From Takashimella koratensis (Eukaryota > Basidiomycota > Tremellomycetes > Trichosporonales > Tetragoniomycetaceae): a stretch of 64,000 nucleotides of DNA. The notes below the pieces were generated by a model that saw only the letters and a list, made by a program, of their open reading frames with translations, was not told the origin of the DNA and did not search any database. The stretch lies in contig BCKT01000014.1 in NCBI GenBank assembly GCA_003116875.1, forward strand, positions 566,149 to 630,148, read 5' to 3'. This document shows positions 45,101 to 55,288 of the stretch, piece by piece. Position 1 is the stretch's first letter, and each line of letters starts with the position of its first letter. The position numbers and the translations under genes were made by a program.

Positions 45101-45647
45101 CGCGATCACGCTTGCGAACACGACGGGGCTGGGACCGTATGGGATGGCAGCGCAGCTCAATATGCAGCCTGCGTCGACCCCTTTCTCCATGTTCCGATCG
45201 CGCAACGGACCCGGTGCGAACAGTGGAGAAGACCCGACGCTCTCGTCGTACGGAAACGGTGCGGGCGGTGCGCTGGGCGGGATGAATGGCTTATCCGGCT
45301 TGGCGAACGGAACCAACGGGTCGGCAGGGACGGTTGGGCTCGAAGGGATCTCGAGCGCGGGCGGGATCGGGATGGGCGAAGGGTACGGAGCGGGCTCGAC
45401 ACTGGGCTCCGGTGTCGCTGGCGCATCAGGCGTGGCGGCTAGCCCTACACCAGGTACAACCGCAGGTGGAGCAGGAGGGCCAGGAGGAGCAGGTGCGGCA
45501 GGTGCTGCTGCGGGCGCGAGCGGAGGCTGGAACCCCGATCCGTCATTTGATATCTTCTCGTTCCTGATGGATGAGGAAGGCGGGCTGGGAGGGACGGGAA
45601 CTTGGGACGCACTGGATGTTCCGGCGGATTACCCCCTCTGGAGTTGA
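42101..45647 (+). CDS. Zn2Cys6 fungal transcription factor
   Basis: Exons 42101-42516, 42599-43512, 43569-43957, 44011-44433, 44488-44632 and 44689-45647 give 1,081 aa. The zinc cluster at about residues 98-125 (CTRCRSRKQKC, then CSACERAKVEC) has all six Cys with C-x2-C-x6-C-x6-C-x2-C-x6-C spacing. The linker leads into a coiled-coil dimerisation helix (LEQEVASLRAQVAAL) encoded at the start of exon 2. The fungal-specific regulatory domain (about 410-750) shows EAQSYIGLQAILLLVWYAL, TRTCVDLGLH, RRRLFWITYKVDRLLSLSLGRPPSI and LLFRPSRGNP. The C-terminus is Gly/Ala/Ser-rich and ends in an acidic SFLMDEEGG segment, a plausible activation region. Target genes cannot be told from sequence. Confidence 0.9.
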
Positions 45648-46160
45648 TCGGAAAGAGTTAAAAGACGAGAGACGAAACGAGATTGCGATAGTTTAAAGTC
45701 CTTCCACGATACTGTAAGGAAAGACGGAAAGAGGACAGAAGATCGAAGACGTTGTCGTGAACATAGGTAACTTGACCACATACTGTCTTTTTAATATGCC
45801 CTAGGTGCTCGGACCTCAGGACCGTGGCCGGAACTCGCTTGTAACCCGGTTTTGTCGTGCGATATACCGTCTCGTGCGAGTTGGGGTCGATGTCGATGTG
45901 AACATGCAGAGATCGTTATTGATGCGTTGCTGTGTCGAGACCATGAAGACAGAGACTTGAACTTGTATCGGAGGAAGAGGAAGAGAAGATGAGCTCAAGG
46001 GTCAGAAGGACAATATTGACAAGCTGCTCTTCATCCGCCATTGCATAATTAGATCATGTGGATCTTGATCGTCATTTTGTCGTATCTACAATGATAAAGC
46101 TGCCTGGACCACTCTGAACTATTGACCCTCTCTATCTACTGCATCTGGATGACCGCCTCA
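45648..46160. other. Convergent 3' region
   Basis: About 510 bp between two stop codons facing each other, AT-richer than its flanks. No gene seen. Confidence 0.6.
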
Positions 46161-48202
46161 CTATAGACCGCTGCCTGACCCGCTTGCCCTCGCTTCGCCC
46201 TCTTGATCGCCGTCTCCTCCAAACAGACCCCCCGCCAACCCTTCGGCCCCACCTGACGCTCTACCCCCTCTCCCTCTCCCTCTCGCTCCTCCTCTCCCTC
46301 CTCCCCTCCCACCTCTCCCTCTGCCACTAGTTAACCGATCCGTACTTCCATACCCTACCTCGCCACTCTCCTGCCCCTGCTCTTGTGCAGCCTTCACCGC
46401 CGCTCGTTTTCCCCACGCAGTCGGAACCTGCACCATATTTGATGGATCATCTAGCCAATCCAACCCACCTCCGGCCTCTTCCCCTTCCTCCTCAGCCCCA
46501 TCCTCATCCTCACCCACATCCCGACTCCCACCAACGCCGGCTCCGAAAAGAGAGGCAGGGACACGGCCCGGGCGGAAAGCTTTACCGCCCCGACTCCCAG
46601 GACCGCGTGCGGGTAGTCCGTACAGGAGTCCCTCTTGTTGCAGTTTCGTGAGTTGGCCAGCATGGCCACGACGCGCAGCGGTGAATGCTTCCCGGACGTC
46701 GTCGTCGGCGTCGTCGGCGAGACCCACTGGGATGTGTCAGTAGAAGTTCACGCCTAAGTTACGCTTCAAGAGAGGGAGAGAGAATGACACCAGTATAGGA
46801 ATAGATAGAGGGGGGAGAGGAAAGAGGAAAGGCGTAAGAGGAAATGGGAGTAAAACCTCGTAGCCATGACCCAACTCACATCGAATCTCATCCGAGACTC
46901 CATTCACTTGAAGCGCATACAAATCCATCATTGTCCTTATCGGAATAGTGACTCTCGTTGTGCGTCCTTTAGGTCGCCCGCCTTTAGTCTTCACCGCGAG
47001 GCCTGCGGAGTCGTCGAATGAGTTGCTGGGGCCTGCGAGGGGTGTGGATGAGCCGAGTAGGTTGGGAAGGTCGTCTCCACCTGGCTGGTCGGGCTGGTCA
47101 AGAGTCAGGGGCTCAGGCTCAAGCTCATCCTCGACGACCGGCTCGGGGTCGCCCATTTGAATGTCTCCGGTTCCTTCTTCTTCTTTGTTGTCTGCGACGT
47201 CTTCATCAAGCTCATCAAGCTCGTCCTCTTCTTCTTCCTCCTCTTCCTCATCCTCCTCGCCTTCATCCTCATCCTCATCCTCATTTTCGTCTTCATCCTC
47301 CTCGTCTTCATCCTCTTCTTCCTCCTCTTCGTCCACCTCACCCTCGACATCTTCCTCCTCATCCTCATCCTCCCCGTCCTCATCTCCACCTTCATCGTCC
47401 CCCACTTTCCCCTTCCCTTTTCCTTTTCCTTTACCCAGCACCTTCCTCCCTCCTGAATACGACTGCCGGTCTCTGGAGTTGAACAGTAACCTCGGCTTTG
47501 CCTGGGGTCTTGTCTTGCTGGTGGCCGTAAACGATGTAGTTGACGAGTGGTGTCGTGTTGATTCCGGAGGCGGCAGGGGTTCAGAGGAAGGGATCAGGTC
47601 GATACCGCGGAACGTAAGGCGGTGGGAGGTCATGTGTGTTGGAGGATGGCTCGGGCGCTGCGGGTCGTCTTCCTCTGTAAAGGCGTAAGCGTAGTGAGAG
47701 TAGGGGGAAGAAGTGTACATACTTCGAATGAGGCCGAGGATCACCTCAGTCCCGATGAGAGGTGTCACTTCGCCTTGGAAGACGTGGTTCCCGACTTTGA
47801 GAAACGGTAGCGGCGTGTCCATCCCCTGATCAATGTCAGCCATCATCAGTACGGCGAAGACAATAGCGCTCGGGCCCTGGCACTCACGACAAGCTGGTAC
47901 TGCGTGTCACCGACGAGCATGCGCGTGTTCACCGTCGTCCCCAAATCCATCGTGACGTACATCTCCTGCCCCGGTCGTCAGCTCAGACCAAATTTCACCC
48001 CTCGCAGGGTTTGTAGATCTCGAAGCATCAGCAGCGAGGGGAATGAGAGGGGAGGAGAGAGGACAACACGACCTACCTCCTCATCATCCTCGTACTCCTC
48101 CGGATCGAGGTCCTCAAACGAATCCACACAGGCCCAACCAGGTCCAAGCAGCGTCTTCCCACTCTCTAGCGCCTTTGGTGCCTCTTCGTAAGACTGGATC
48201 AT
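46161..48202 (-). CDS. TFIIIC subunit 6-like protein (RNA polymerase III factor)
   Basis: Five exons on the reverse strand (48202-48077, 47965-47888, 47825-47723, 47674-46880, 46726-46161) give 555 aa. The N-terminal 110 residues match the TFIIIC sub6 (tau55/GTF3C6) fold: an acidic lead (DLDPEEYEDDEE), EMYVTMDLGTTV, then YQLVGMDTPLPFLKVGNHVFQGE and GTEVILG. This small domain pairs with the tau95/GTF3C5 partner in TFIIIC, which recognises A/B-box promoters of tRNA genes. A very long Asp/Glu tract follows (about residues 190-265), then an AT-hook-like KGGRPKGR, a helical segment near VSDEIRCELG, and an Arg/Gly-rich C-terminal region (RGRGGRGGGRGG) that could bind RNA or DNA. Length and tail exceed the human protein greatly, so extra roles are possible. 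Confidence 0.78.
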
Positions 48203-48419
48203 GGCGAACTATGACCTCGAGTCTTGCTGGGTGGATGGTTGATGAGGAAGAGAACAAAAACAGCTTGTTGTTGTTTTCGGTAATCTCCTGGTGGAGGTCG
48301 GCCACCGCTCTAACCACAGGTCCCGCTCGACTCCTCCGCTACCCCGCTACCGGTACCACCTGACCGGCTACATCTCGCCTCTCCTCTTCTCCTCCCTTCT
48401 ACCCTCCTCATCACCGACC
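48203..48419. promoter_or_regulatory. Compact divergent promoter
   Basis: Only about 217 bp separate the start codons of the TFIIIC-like gene (reverse) and the beta-mannosidase gene (forward), so the promoters must overlap. Confidence 0.6.
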
Positions 48420-51400
48420 ATGCTCAAGTCGATCAAGCTGAGCAAGAACTGGGAATTCTCACAAGTCGTTTCGGCCTCGTGGTCTGAAGTAGTGGAAGAT
48501 TGGAACCCTTGCTCACTGCCCACCTCTGTTCATGTCGAGCTCCGTCGGCTGGGCCGGATACCCGACCCGCACAAAGACCTCGCCGAGTGGGACGTCCAGT
48601 GTACGTGGTCTTGATCAGTCATGCTCTCAAGCTCATATGCTATCAAGCAGAAAGACGGTGCTGATCTGTGCTTGGTAGGGATACAAGAAGCAGACTGGAC
48701 ATTTCGAACGACGTTCGATGTGGTCTTGAAAGACCTGCAGAAACAGACGGATCTGATCTGTGAAGGTCTCGATACATACTGCGAGATTGAGCTGGTCAGT
48801 GCAGACTCTGGCTGCAGGCTTGTTTGGTATTAATGTTTAACAGAACGGAAAGACGATAGCGACTACCGATAACATGTTCGTCTCTCATCGGATCGACGTG
48901 AACCACGATCTTGTCGACGGGTCCAACTGCCTAGTCCTCAAGTTCAAAGCGCCGTGGCTCGCTGCCAAGGCTGAAGAGAAGGCAAATGGTGGTCCTCGAG
49001 AGCTATGTGAGTGTGTCGATCACGAGCAGGGAGCAAAGGTCCGGTGACTGACCATGTGCAGGGAATGGCGATTCCTGTAGGCTGTACTCCAGGAAAGCGC
49101 AGTACGGATGGGGTGAGCTGCCCCTAGTGGCTTGAGGGAGGAGCTGACGCCGCGCCTAGGGTGGGACTGGGGACCTATCTTGATGACAGTCGGACCATGG
49201 AGTGAGTCCTTGTCTAGCCTCGCGCTAATGACCAGAACCTATCAGGCTTGAAACCTACACCTGCCGCATCGACAACGTCCGTCTCGACGCCGACCTGGCG
49301 GGTGTTCCAGACTTCTCCACCCCCACCCTATCCGGATCATGTGAGGTTGTCTGCGCCGGGCAGAGCGGCGGCCCAAAGGGAGAACTACACGTCACCCTGC
49401 GGACGAATGTTGGCCGAGGGATCAAACGAGTGGTTACGAAGGATACAACGTTCAAGTTTGAGCTGCAGAAGGGGGACGTGGAGGCTTGGTGGCCAGTGAA
49501 GTATGGTAGCCAGCCCCTGTACGAGGTCGAGCTGCAATGGGTCGACCAGGTGAGCTTGAACGAAAACAACTTTCATCTCAGAGCTGACTCCAAATCAGTC
49601 TGGCCGAGTCGTCGCTTCGTCCACACACAAGACCGCGTTTCGCCACGTAGAAGTCGTCCAAGACCATCTCATCGACCAACCGGGTACGACCTTTCTCTTC
49701 GAGGTCAATGGCGTTCGGATTTTCTGTGGCGGGAGTAACTGGATACCCGCGGATACGTTCTTGACCGAGATCAGTCCTGAGCGGTATAGGAAGTGGATAG
49801 ACTTGATGGTCGATGGGAACCAGAATATGCTGAGGATCTGGGGAGGCGGGGCTTATGAGGATGAGGCTCTGTATGAGTAGGTCTAATAGGGCAAGGAGTG
49901 GACGGGTATTTGTATACGTGAAGAGAGATTGGGCTGACGGTACAGTGCCTGCGATGAGCGGGGGGTGTTGGTGTGGCAGGACTTTATGTTCGGCTGCGGC
50001 ATTGTGAGTGGACTCCAAAGCAATTTCAGCACGGAGCAGCGCTGACGTTCGACCCGCTCAGTACCCGTCGTACCCGAAACTTAACGAGAGTGTCGAAAAC
50101 GAAGCTCGGCAAGTGGTCAAGCGACTACGCGAGCACCCAAGTGTTGTGATATTTGCGGGCAACAACGAAGATTACCAAGTCGCCGAGTCGCTTGGGTATA
50201 TCGACTACAGCGACGACTCGGGCGACTACATGCATACCAAATTCCCAGCGTGAGTAGCCGCCAACCTCTTCATCTTCCGCTTTCTGCGGTCGACCAAAAC
50301 TCGTCAGCTTACACCTCCCAGCCGACATATCTACGAGAACATTCTACCCCAGGTCGTCAAGCAAGAGTCGACTATCTTCTACCACCGAGGCAGTCCTTAT
50401 GGCGGCAAAGACTCGCGCGACCCGACCGTTGGGGATATTCACCAATGGAACGTTTGGCACGGGACCCAAGAGCCCTGGTCAAAATGGTCCGACCTCAGTG
50501 GTCGTTTCATCAGCGAGTTCGGGATGCAAGCGTATCCGGACCTGCGTACCGTCCGGTCGTTCTTTTCCTCCCCAAACCCCACGGCTAAGGGCGCCATCCC
50601 CGCCGACTTCTTCCCGCAATCAAGGATCATGGTCAACCACAACAAGGCGGCAGGGTTCGAACGTCGATTGGAGTTGTACCTCATGGAGAACTTTCGACAC
50701 GCGTTCGATATGGAGAGTTATACCTACTATACGCAGATCATGCAGGCCGAGGCATTGGGAGCGGCGTATAGGTTGTGGAGGAGGGAATGGAAGGGACGCG
50801 GGAGAGAGTACGTCGCGGGGGCGCTGGTCTGGCAGGTGAGTGGCGGAGTGGTCGGGGAGATGTTGCCGAGGCGAACGCAATGCTGATTATGACTCTCAGC
50901 TCAATGACTGTTGGCCGTGCGTGTCGTGGTCGGTCGCAGATTACTTCCTCCGGCCGAAACCGTCATATTTTGTGATCGCGCGAGAACTCAAGCCATACAC
51001 CGTGGGCGTGAGTGGCATCCTAGGCGACCTATTAGTCTGTCTGTCTAATGCTCAATGCTCATGATTCGTCCAGTTGCTACGGAGAGAGACCACCGTACCT
51101 CGGGATGACACTACAGCGTCGTTTTTCACTATCAAAGACGAGGTAAACGTCGCTCAATCACCACTCTCAAGTCCAACTCCTCTAGCTTGCTGACCGTGAC
51201 CAGGCCGAGATGTGGGCTTGCAACTCTACCACCTCTCCCAAGTCCGCCATTTTTGAGCTGAGCGCCTTCCACCTCGTCCACGGCCTCATCCATACCGAAT
51301 CCTTCCCTATCGTTCTCGCCCCCAACTCTTCGACCGAAATTTGGGCCGGCCAGATCCCCGGCCAACCTGTTCGCACCTCACTCTCTCAAGGTCCAGAGCC

Positions 51401-51814
51401 GATCGTCCTTCACGCCCGACTGGTCGATACCGCCGATAAATCCGTGCTGGCGCGGTATAGTAACTGGCCCGAGCCTTACAAGTACCTCAAGTTCCCGGAC
51501 CCGAAGCTCGTAGTCGAGGTCGGAGAAGACGGGGAGAGCGTGAGGGTTACTTGTGAGAGTCCAGTAAAAGGCTTGGTGTTGGATGTTGAAGAGGTGGCAG
51601 ACGGGACCCACGGGGCACAAAGGGGTGAAAGGAAGGAATGTAGGTGGAGTGATCAGGCAATAGACCTAGTACCGGGTGACGAGCAGGTGGTCAGAGCGGT
51701 CGGACTGGGCGGAAGAAAGATAAAGACGAGAGTGAGTCGGAGTGGTCGCCGTGTGCTCTTGTCGGCCGACCTGCTGACGCTGTCCCGCAGTATCTAGGTG
51801 ACGGAAGCGCTTGA
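48420..51814 (+). CDS. mndB: Beta-mannosidase, intracellular type B (GH2)
   Basis: Beta-mannosidase removes terminal beta-1,4-linked mannose from oligosaccharides with retention of configuration. Fourteen exons (48420-48600, 48679-48794, 48844-49006, 49062-49112, 49160-49201, 49236-49549, 49599-49876, 49946-50003, 50062-50249, 50322-50835, 50900-51007, 51074-51142, 51204-51731, 51791-51814) give 877 aa. No signal peptide is seen (MLKSIKLSKNWEF), which separates it from secreted type A enzymes. Motifs: WTFRTTFDV, RKAQYGWGWDWGP, NGVRIFCGGSNWIPAD, NMLRIWGGGAYE, VWQDFMFGC, the acid/base Glu in AGNNED (about 437), the nucleophile Glu in ISEFGMQ (about 529), and LNDCWPCVSWS. Intron 5 is only 34 nt; its acceptor was chosen because it restores GPWKPIRLETY. 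The last exon is 24 nt, ending YLGDGSA. Confidence 0.94.
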
Positions 51815-52183
51815 CGGAGTACCGCTTGGAGATCAAAGGCGATGATCGTCGCGCCGATCAGGAGTTTATATGCAAGGATGCTACATACTTGGCCCTTTCA
51901 TCAGGCCAGCTGCCCCGTTTTCTCGAGGAGTAAGGTGGTGTGTACCAATTCGTGTGGCCGAGTAAGAAGGCATCTTGGGAAAGTCAGAGGTCAGATATAT
52001 GCCACTTTACGACGTGCGGCCCCACATCGGCAAATAGGTCTGAGGAGGGCGGACTGAAAGGATAGGGATACGGGAGGAAAGGGAAGGCGCAGGGGGTAGA
52101 GGTGTGGCCAGGGAGTGTGCGCTCGCCCGTACCGGCTTGGAGGCGAGGGAGAGGAGGAAGGGGCAAGAGAGGGACGTCTAGGG

Positions 52184-52191
52184 TATAAATA
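52184..52191 (+). promoter_or_regulatory. TATA box of coiled-coil gene 1
   Basis: TATAAATA, 428 bp upstream of the ATG. The same octamer with similar flanks lies upstream of coiled-coil gene 2, and again before gene 3. Confidence 0.6.
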
Positions 52192-52308
52192 CTCCTCCCG
52201 TGAGAGCCTTAACTCCCCAGTTTGTTCGACTCTTTCTCTACTCATACCCTTCCTTCATACTTCCTTCCCCGCTGCTTGCCCGCTCCACCACTCAATAGTC
52301 CTCTCTGT

Positions 52309-52323
<15 letters not shown>

Positions 52324-52380
<57 letters not shown>
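52324..52380. repeat. CA microsatellite
   Basis: A perfect AC/CA dinucleotide run of 57 nt in the presumed leader of coiled-coil gene 1; likely length-variable. Confidence 0.95.
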
Positions 52381-52383
<3 letters not shown>

Positions 52384-52611
52384 CCCTCCACATACTGGCA
52401 CACCCTTCGCTCCACACCTCCTGCTGAACACTCCCTCCCCACCACTCAATCGCTACCCGCCTCCCAGATCCCCGATCCATTTGCCCTTCCCTACTTCTTC
52501 TTCGCCGCCAACCCCAGCCCTACCGATACTCATCGTCACGAGCCACACGCTACACGACGCGCTCGTCACCACGATCTTCGGCTGAATCACATATCGAACC
52601 CCCCTTCGACG

Positions 52612-53076
52612 ATGAGCCCCGACTCGAACACCGAGCATTCAAGTACCACGGACGTGAACATGAATGATGTGACCGTACGTAGTTCAGATGATGAAATGGA
52701 AGGGCAGCCCGAGGATTCGGACGCAAGTCGTCAGACGACAGAGGAATCATTCCTGAAGGAGCTCGGAACTCTCAGAGCGCACATTGTCAGGAGCAACACG
52801 ATCTACAACCAGGCCAAAGAAAGAGTTGCCAGCCTGGAAAGCGAGGTGAATCAGTTGACAATGAAGGTGAAAACAGCGGTCGAGACGAAACCCGACAACA
52901 TCAGCTCCGAAACAGCAAAAGACCATGCGAGCCTCCAATCTATGAGAGCTCGACTCAAAGGTGCGACTGACCGCATGAACTCTAGGAAGAGGATCGCTGA
53001 GGCCGCGGTGGCCGAGGAGGCCGCAGTCAGGTCGGCCTACGAAAATTGGTCAAAAGCTGCAAGTGAATCGAAGTAG
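52612..53076 (+). CDS. Small coiled-coil protein 1, unknown function
   Basis: 154 aa in one exon from the ATG at 52612; the open frame extends upstream through the CA repeat but is low-complexity there. The N-terminal 55 residues are acidic and Ser/Thr-rich (SSDDEMEGQPEDSDAS). From residue about 58 to the end it is one long helix with heptad-like spacing (FLKELGTLRAHIV, ERVASLESEVNQLTMKV, a basic LKGATDRMNSRKR, then an Ala/Glu stretch ending AYENWSKAA). No signal peptide, membrane segment or recognised domain. It shares gene structure, promoter type and predicted fold with the two genes at 55.3 and 57.4 kb, but sequence likeness is weak, so these are either fast-diverging paralogues or convergent low-complexity genes. 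Confidence 0.6.
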   Translation: MSPDSNTEHSSTTDVNMNDVTVRSSDDEMEGQPEDSDASRQTTEESFLKELGTLRAHIVRSNTIYNQAKERVASLESEVNQLTMKVKTAVETKPDNISSETAKDHASLQSMRARLKGATDRMNSRKRIAEAAVAEEAAVRSAYENWSKAASESK

Positions 53077-53565
53077 ACACGGTCCATTACCCGACAACCC
53101 GGCGACGCCACTGACACACACTCCTGACCTATCCTGTCGTTTCTCAACGAAGGTTCACGAGGAGAACGAGGCCCACTGATCTCTGTTTTGTATTCTGATT
53201 CGCAAGATGGACAGTGGAGAGTGGAGAGTGAAGATGTTTGGCTGTATTGTACTGTATATACCTCTGTTCATTTGAGCCTCCGTAAAGCCATCATCAGTTT
53301 TGTATCCCGTCTCTTTATACCCACCTGTTTGATTCACGACTCAAGACGTTTTACAAACGATACACTGTCGATGTATGGTTACACACCATGGAAATGTCTC
53401 CCCAGTTCTCACAAAGGCCTGCTAGATGCTTACGGAGAATAGCAGGCGGCGTTGCGGAGCAAGTTGATGGCCATGGAGAAGCTACGGTCTCTCTGCGAGG
53501 AGGCTGGGGTGGATACAGGAGGACAGCCCAACCGGGACGATTCATTCCTTCCAGATGGATAGCAC

Positions 53566-53620
<55 letters not shown>

Positions 53621-54200
53621 TTGGGGGGACATTTGTGGACCGCCGCATGCTTGACCCCTCCACCCTGTGGACTACATCCATTTTGCTCAAGATTCGTCAC
53701 TCTCTCTACTTGCCTTGCTCCATAGATATTTCATACGCTGCCGGGATCTGAATGTTGTGTCTGATGGTATATCAAATGAGACCAAAGTTGTAGGAATATA
53801 TCTGAGTTAAGAGGAACGCCGTAACATCCTGAGAAGTGAGGCAGCACTCGCAGGACGTCATTGATTCAATGTCAGAGGACTAGCATTGCTGATGATTCGG
53901 CCGAGCTGGTGCCGACTGCAAACTCTCGATTGAGTCTGCGAGGGTGGAGAGCTTGACGGTGGCGGGTGACACGTCATCTGCTGTTGAGAAGCGGTCTGGG
54001 TGGTGGATGGAACGAGTGTAGTAAGTCTAAAACGAGCCTCGCTGCTGATCCCTCCAGTTGATCAGAGATCAGCGCTGAAAGGGTGTCAAAGAGCCCGTCA
54101 GGGTGTCGGGTCCGCCTTCCACAGGGCGTAGTGTCGACTGCCCGTTCGAGTCGAGTTTCCCGAACAATTCAGTCAGAAGGCGCCCCACGACCGGCTGCTC
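53077..54200. other. Intergenic region with GA repeat and a possible gene fragment
   Basis: About 1.1 kb. A frame at 53443-53562 opens directly after a TAG and reads KLMAMEKLRSLCEEAGVDTG before its own stop. It recalls the C-terminal NYRSFYETHGVDVGT of coiled-coil gene 3, so it may be the tail of a lost copy. Otherwise nothing recognised. Confidence 0.35.
53566..53615. repeat. GA microsatellite
   Basis: GA dinucleotides over about 50 nt with one interruption (GATAGA). Confidence 0.9.
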
Positions 54201-54475
54201 CTTTACAAGCGTCTGGTCAAAAGGTTGGTGTTGGATGTCGAAGAGGTGGCCGACGGGATAGACGCAAGACAAAGGGGTGAAAGGAAGGAGTGTAGGTGGA
54301 ATAATCAGGCAATAGACCTGGTCCAGGGCAACAAGCAGGTGGTCAGAGAGGTTGGACTGGGCGGTCGAAAGATAAAGACAAGGGTGAGTCGGTGGTCTCG
54401 CGGGGTGTTATCTTCGGCCGAACTGACAACGATGTGCTGACTTTGTCGCAGTATTTGGGCGACGGGAGCTCCTGA
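54201..54475 (+). pseudogene. Duplicated 3' end of the beta-mannosidase gene
   Basis: In the mndB frame this stretch reads LVLDVEEVADG, RGERKECRW, QAIDLVQGNKQVV and GLGGRKIKTR. It then has a GTGAGT intron (54384-54451) and a final exon YLGDGSS plus TGA, matching residues from about 800 to the end of mndB at 51560-51814, including the position of the last intron. Everything 5' of it (catalytic domains, promoter) is missing, so it cannot encode an enzyme. Differences at many third positions show the copy is not recent. It marks the left edge of a duplicated block that continues into the promoter of coiled-coil gene 2. Confidence 0.9.
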
Positions 54476-55288
54476 AGACAGCGAGTTGAAGTGTAGAGTA
54501 GAGGGCCGTCGATCAGGAGTTAGAACGAAAGGACTTATTTGAGGTCATGTAGTCTCAAGTCTGATGGATGAGTCAGCAGGCCTCTGGTGTTGCCCGGTAC
54601 AGGCATTTGGCCTGAGGACTGATATCGAAGGCCGGTAAGGAAAGTTAGAGGTGAGGGTAGGTCAAGGTCAACTTGAGAACGACCAACAGTGACCGTGAAA
54701 GGGCTTGAAAAGACAGCGGAGGGGCAGAGGATAGCGCGAGAAATGCGAAAAGTGTTAGGTCGGTTGGGGGGAGTGGAACCGATAGGGTCTAAGATATAAA
54801 TACCCCCCTTGATGGGCCTCCTCTACCCCAATTTCTTCGATCCACTCTATACTCATCCTTCCGCCTTAACCCACACCCTTTCTCTCACCCACCACAACTT
54901 CAGGCAATATTCCTCTACTACTCGTACTCGGTGATCACCTTAAATACTTCTCCACCTCCGTTTCCTCTCGCACCACACGCCACCCATCTCGCCCCACCCA
55001 TCACCAGCCACGCGGCAGCCATTAGAGTCTACTCACCAGGCTCCGTCCGATGAAACTCTAGAGTTTTCATAGCGCTTTACCTATAGTGCATTACCCACAA
55101 CAAACCGTACTTCACACGACCCATTGACACAAACCCCACTTTTTCGACGCCCCCTCCTACTACCCAGAATTTCATTCATTCCACTTCTGGCAGGCCTGTT
55201 CCCATTACCCTTTCACCATTCTCCATTTGGCATCCCCCTCTGTCCACTCGCCACTTACCTCTCTTCAACTCTTCCTCATCTTCCGAAC
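54476..55288. promoter_or_regulatory. Promoter region of coiled-coil gene 2
   Basis: About 810 bp following the mndB fossil. It repeats blocks found after the real mndB gene (see the entry at 51815), ending in a TATA box and a C/T-rich leader of almost 500 bp. An upstream in-frame ATG at about 55124 is possible, but the residues before 55289 look like untranslated C/T-rich leader. Confidence 0.5.
54795..54802 (+). promoter_or_regulatory. TATA box of coiled-coil gene 2
   Basis: TATAAATA, 494 bp upstream of the ATG at 55289, in the same sequence setting as the box at 52184. Confidence 0.6.

Larger units (their letters stand above)
51815..52611. promoter_or_regulatory. mndB 3' region and promoter of coiled-coil gene 1
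   Basis: About 800 bp. Segments match the region after the mndB fossil at 54476-55288, in the same order: CGATCAGGAGTT, then GGAAAGTCAGAGGT or its variant, then a TATAAATA box followed about 40 bp later by a TTCGAxx...CTACTCAT-type block. The leader contains a long CA run. Confidence 0.55.

Noticed and set aside
47161..47688. Forward poly-Ser frame of 175 codons
   Set aside because: Antisense of the Asp/Glu tract of the TFIIIC-like gene.
52222..52611. Upstream in-frame extension of coiled-coil gene 1 through the CA repeat
   Set aside because: Would encode a Thr-His run from the microsatellite and a C/T-rich leader; the downstream ATG at 52612 gives a normal protein start.
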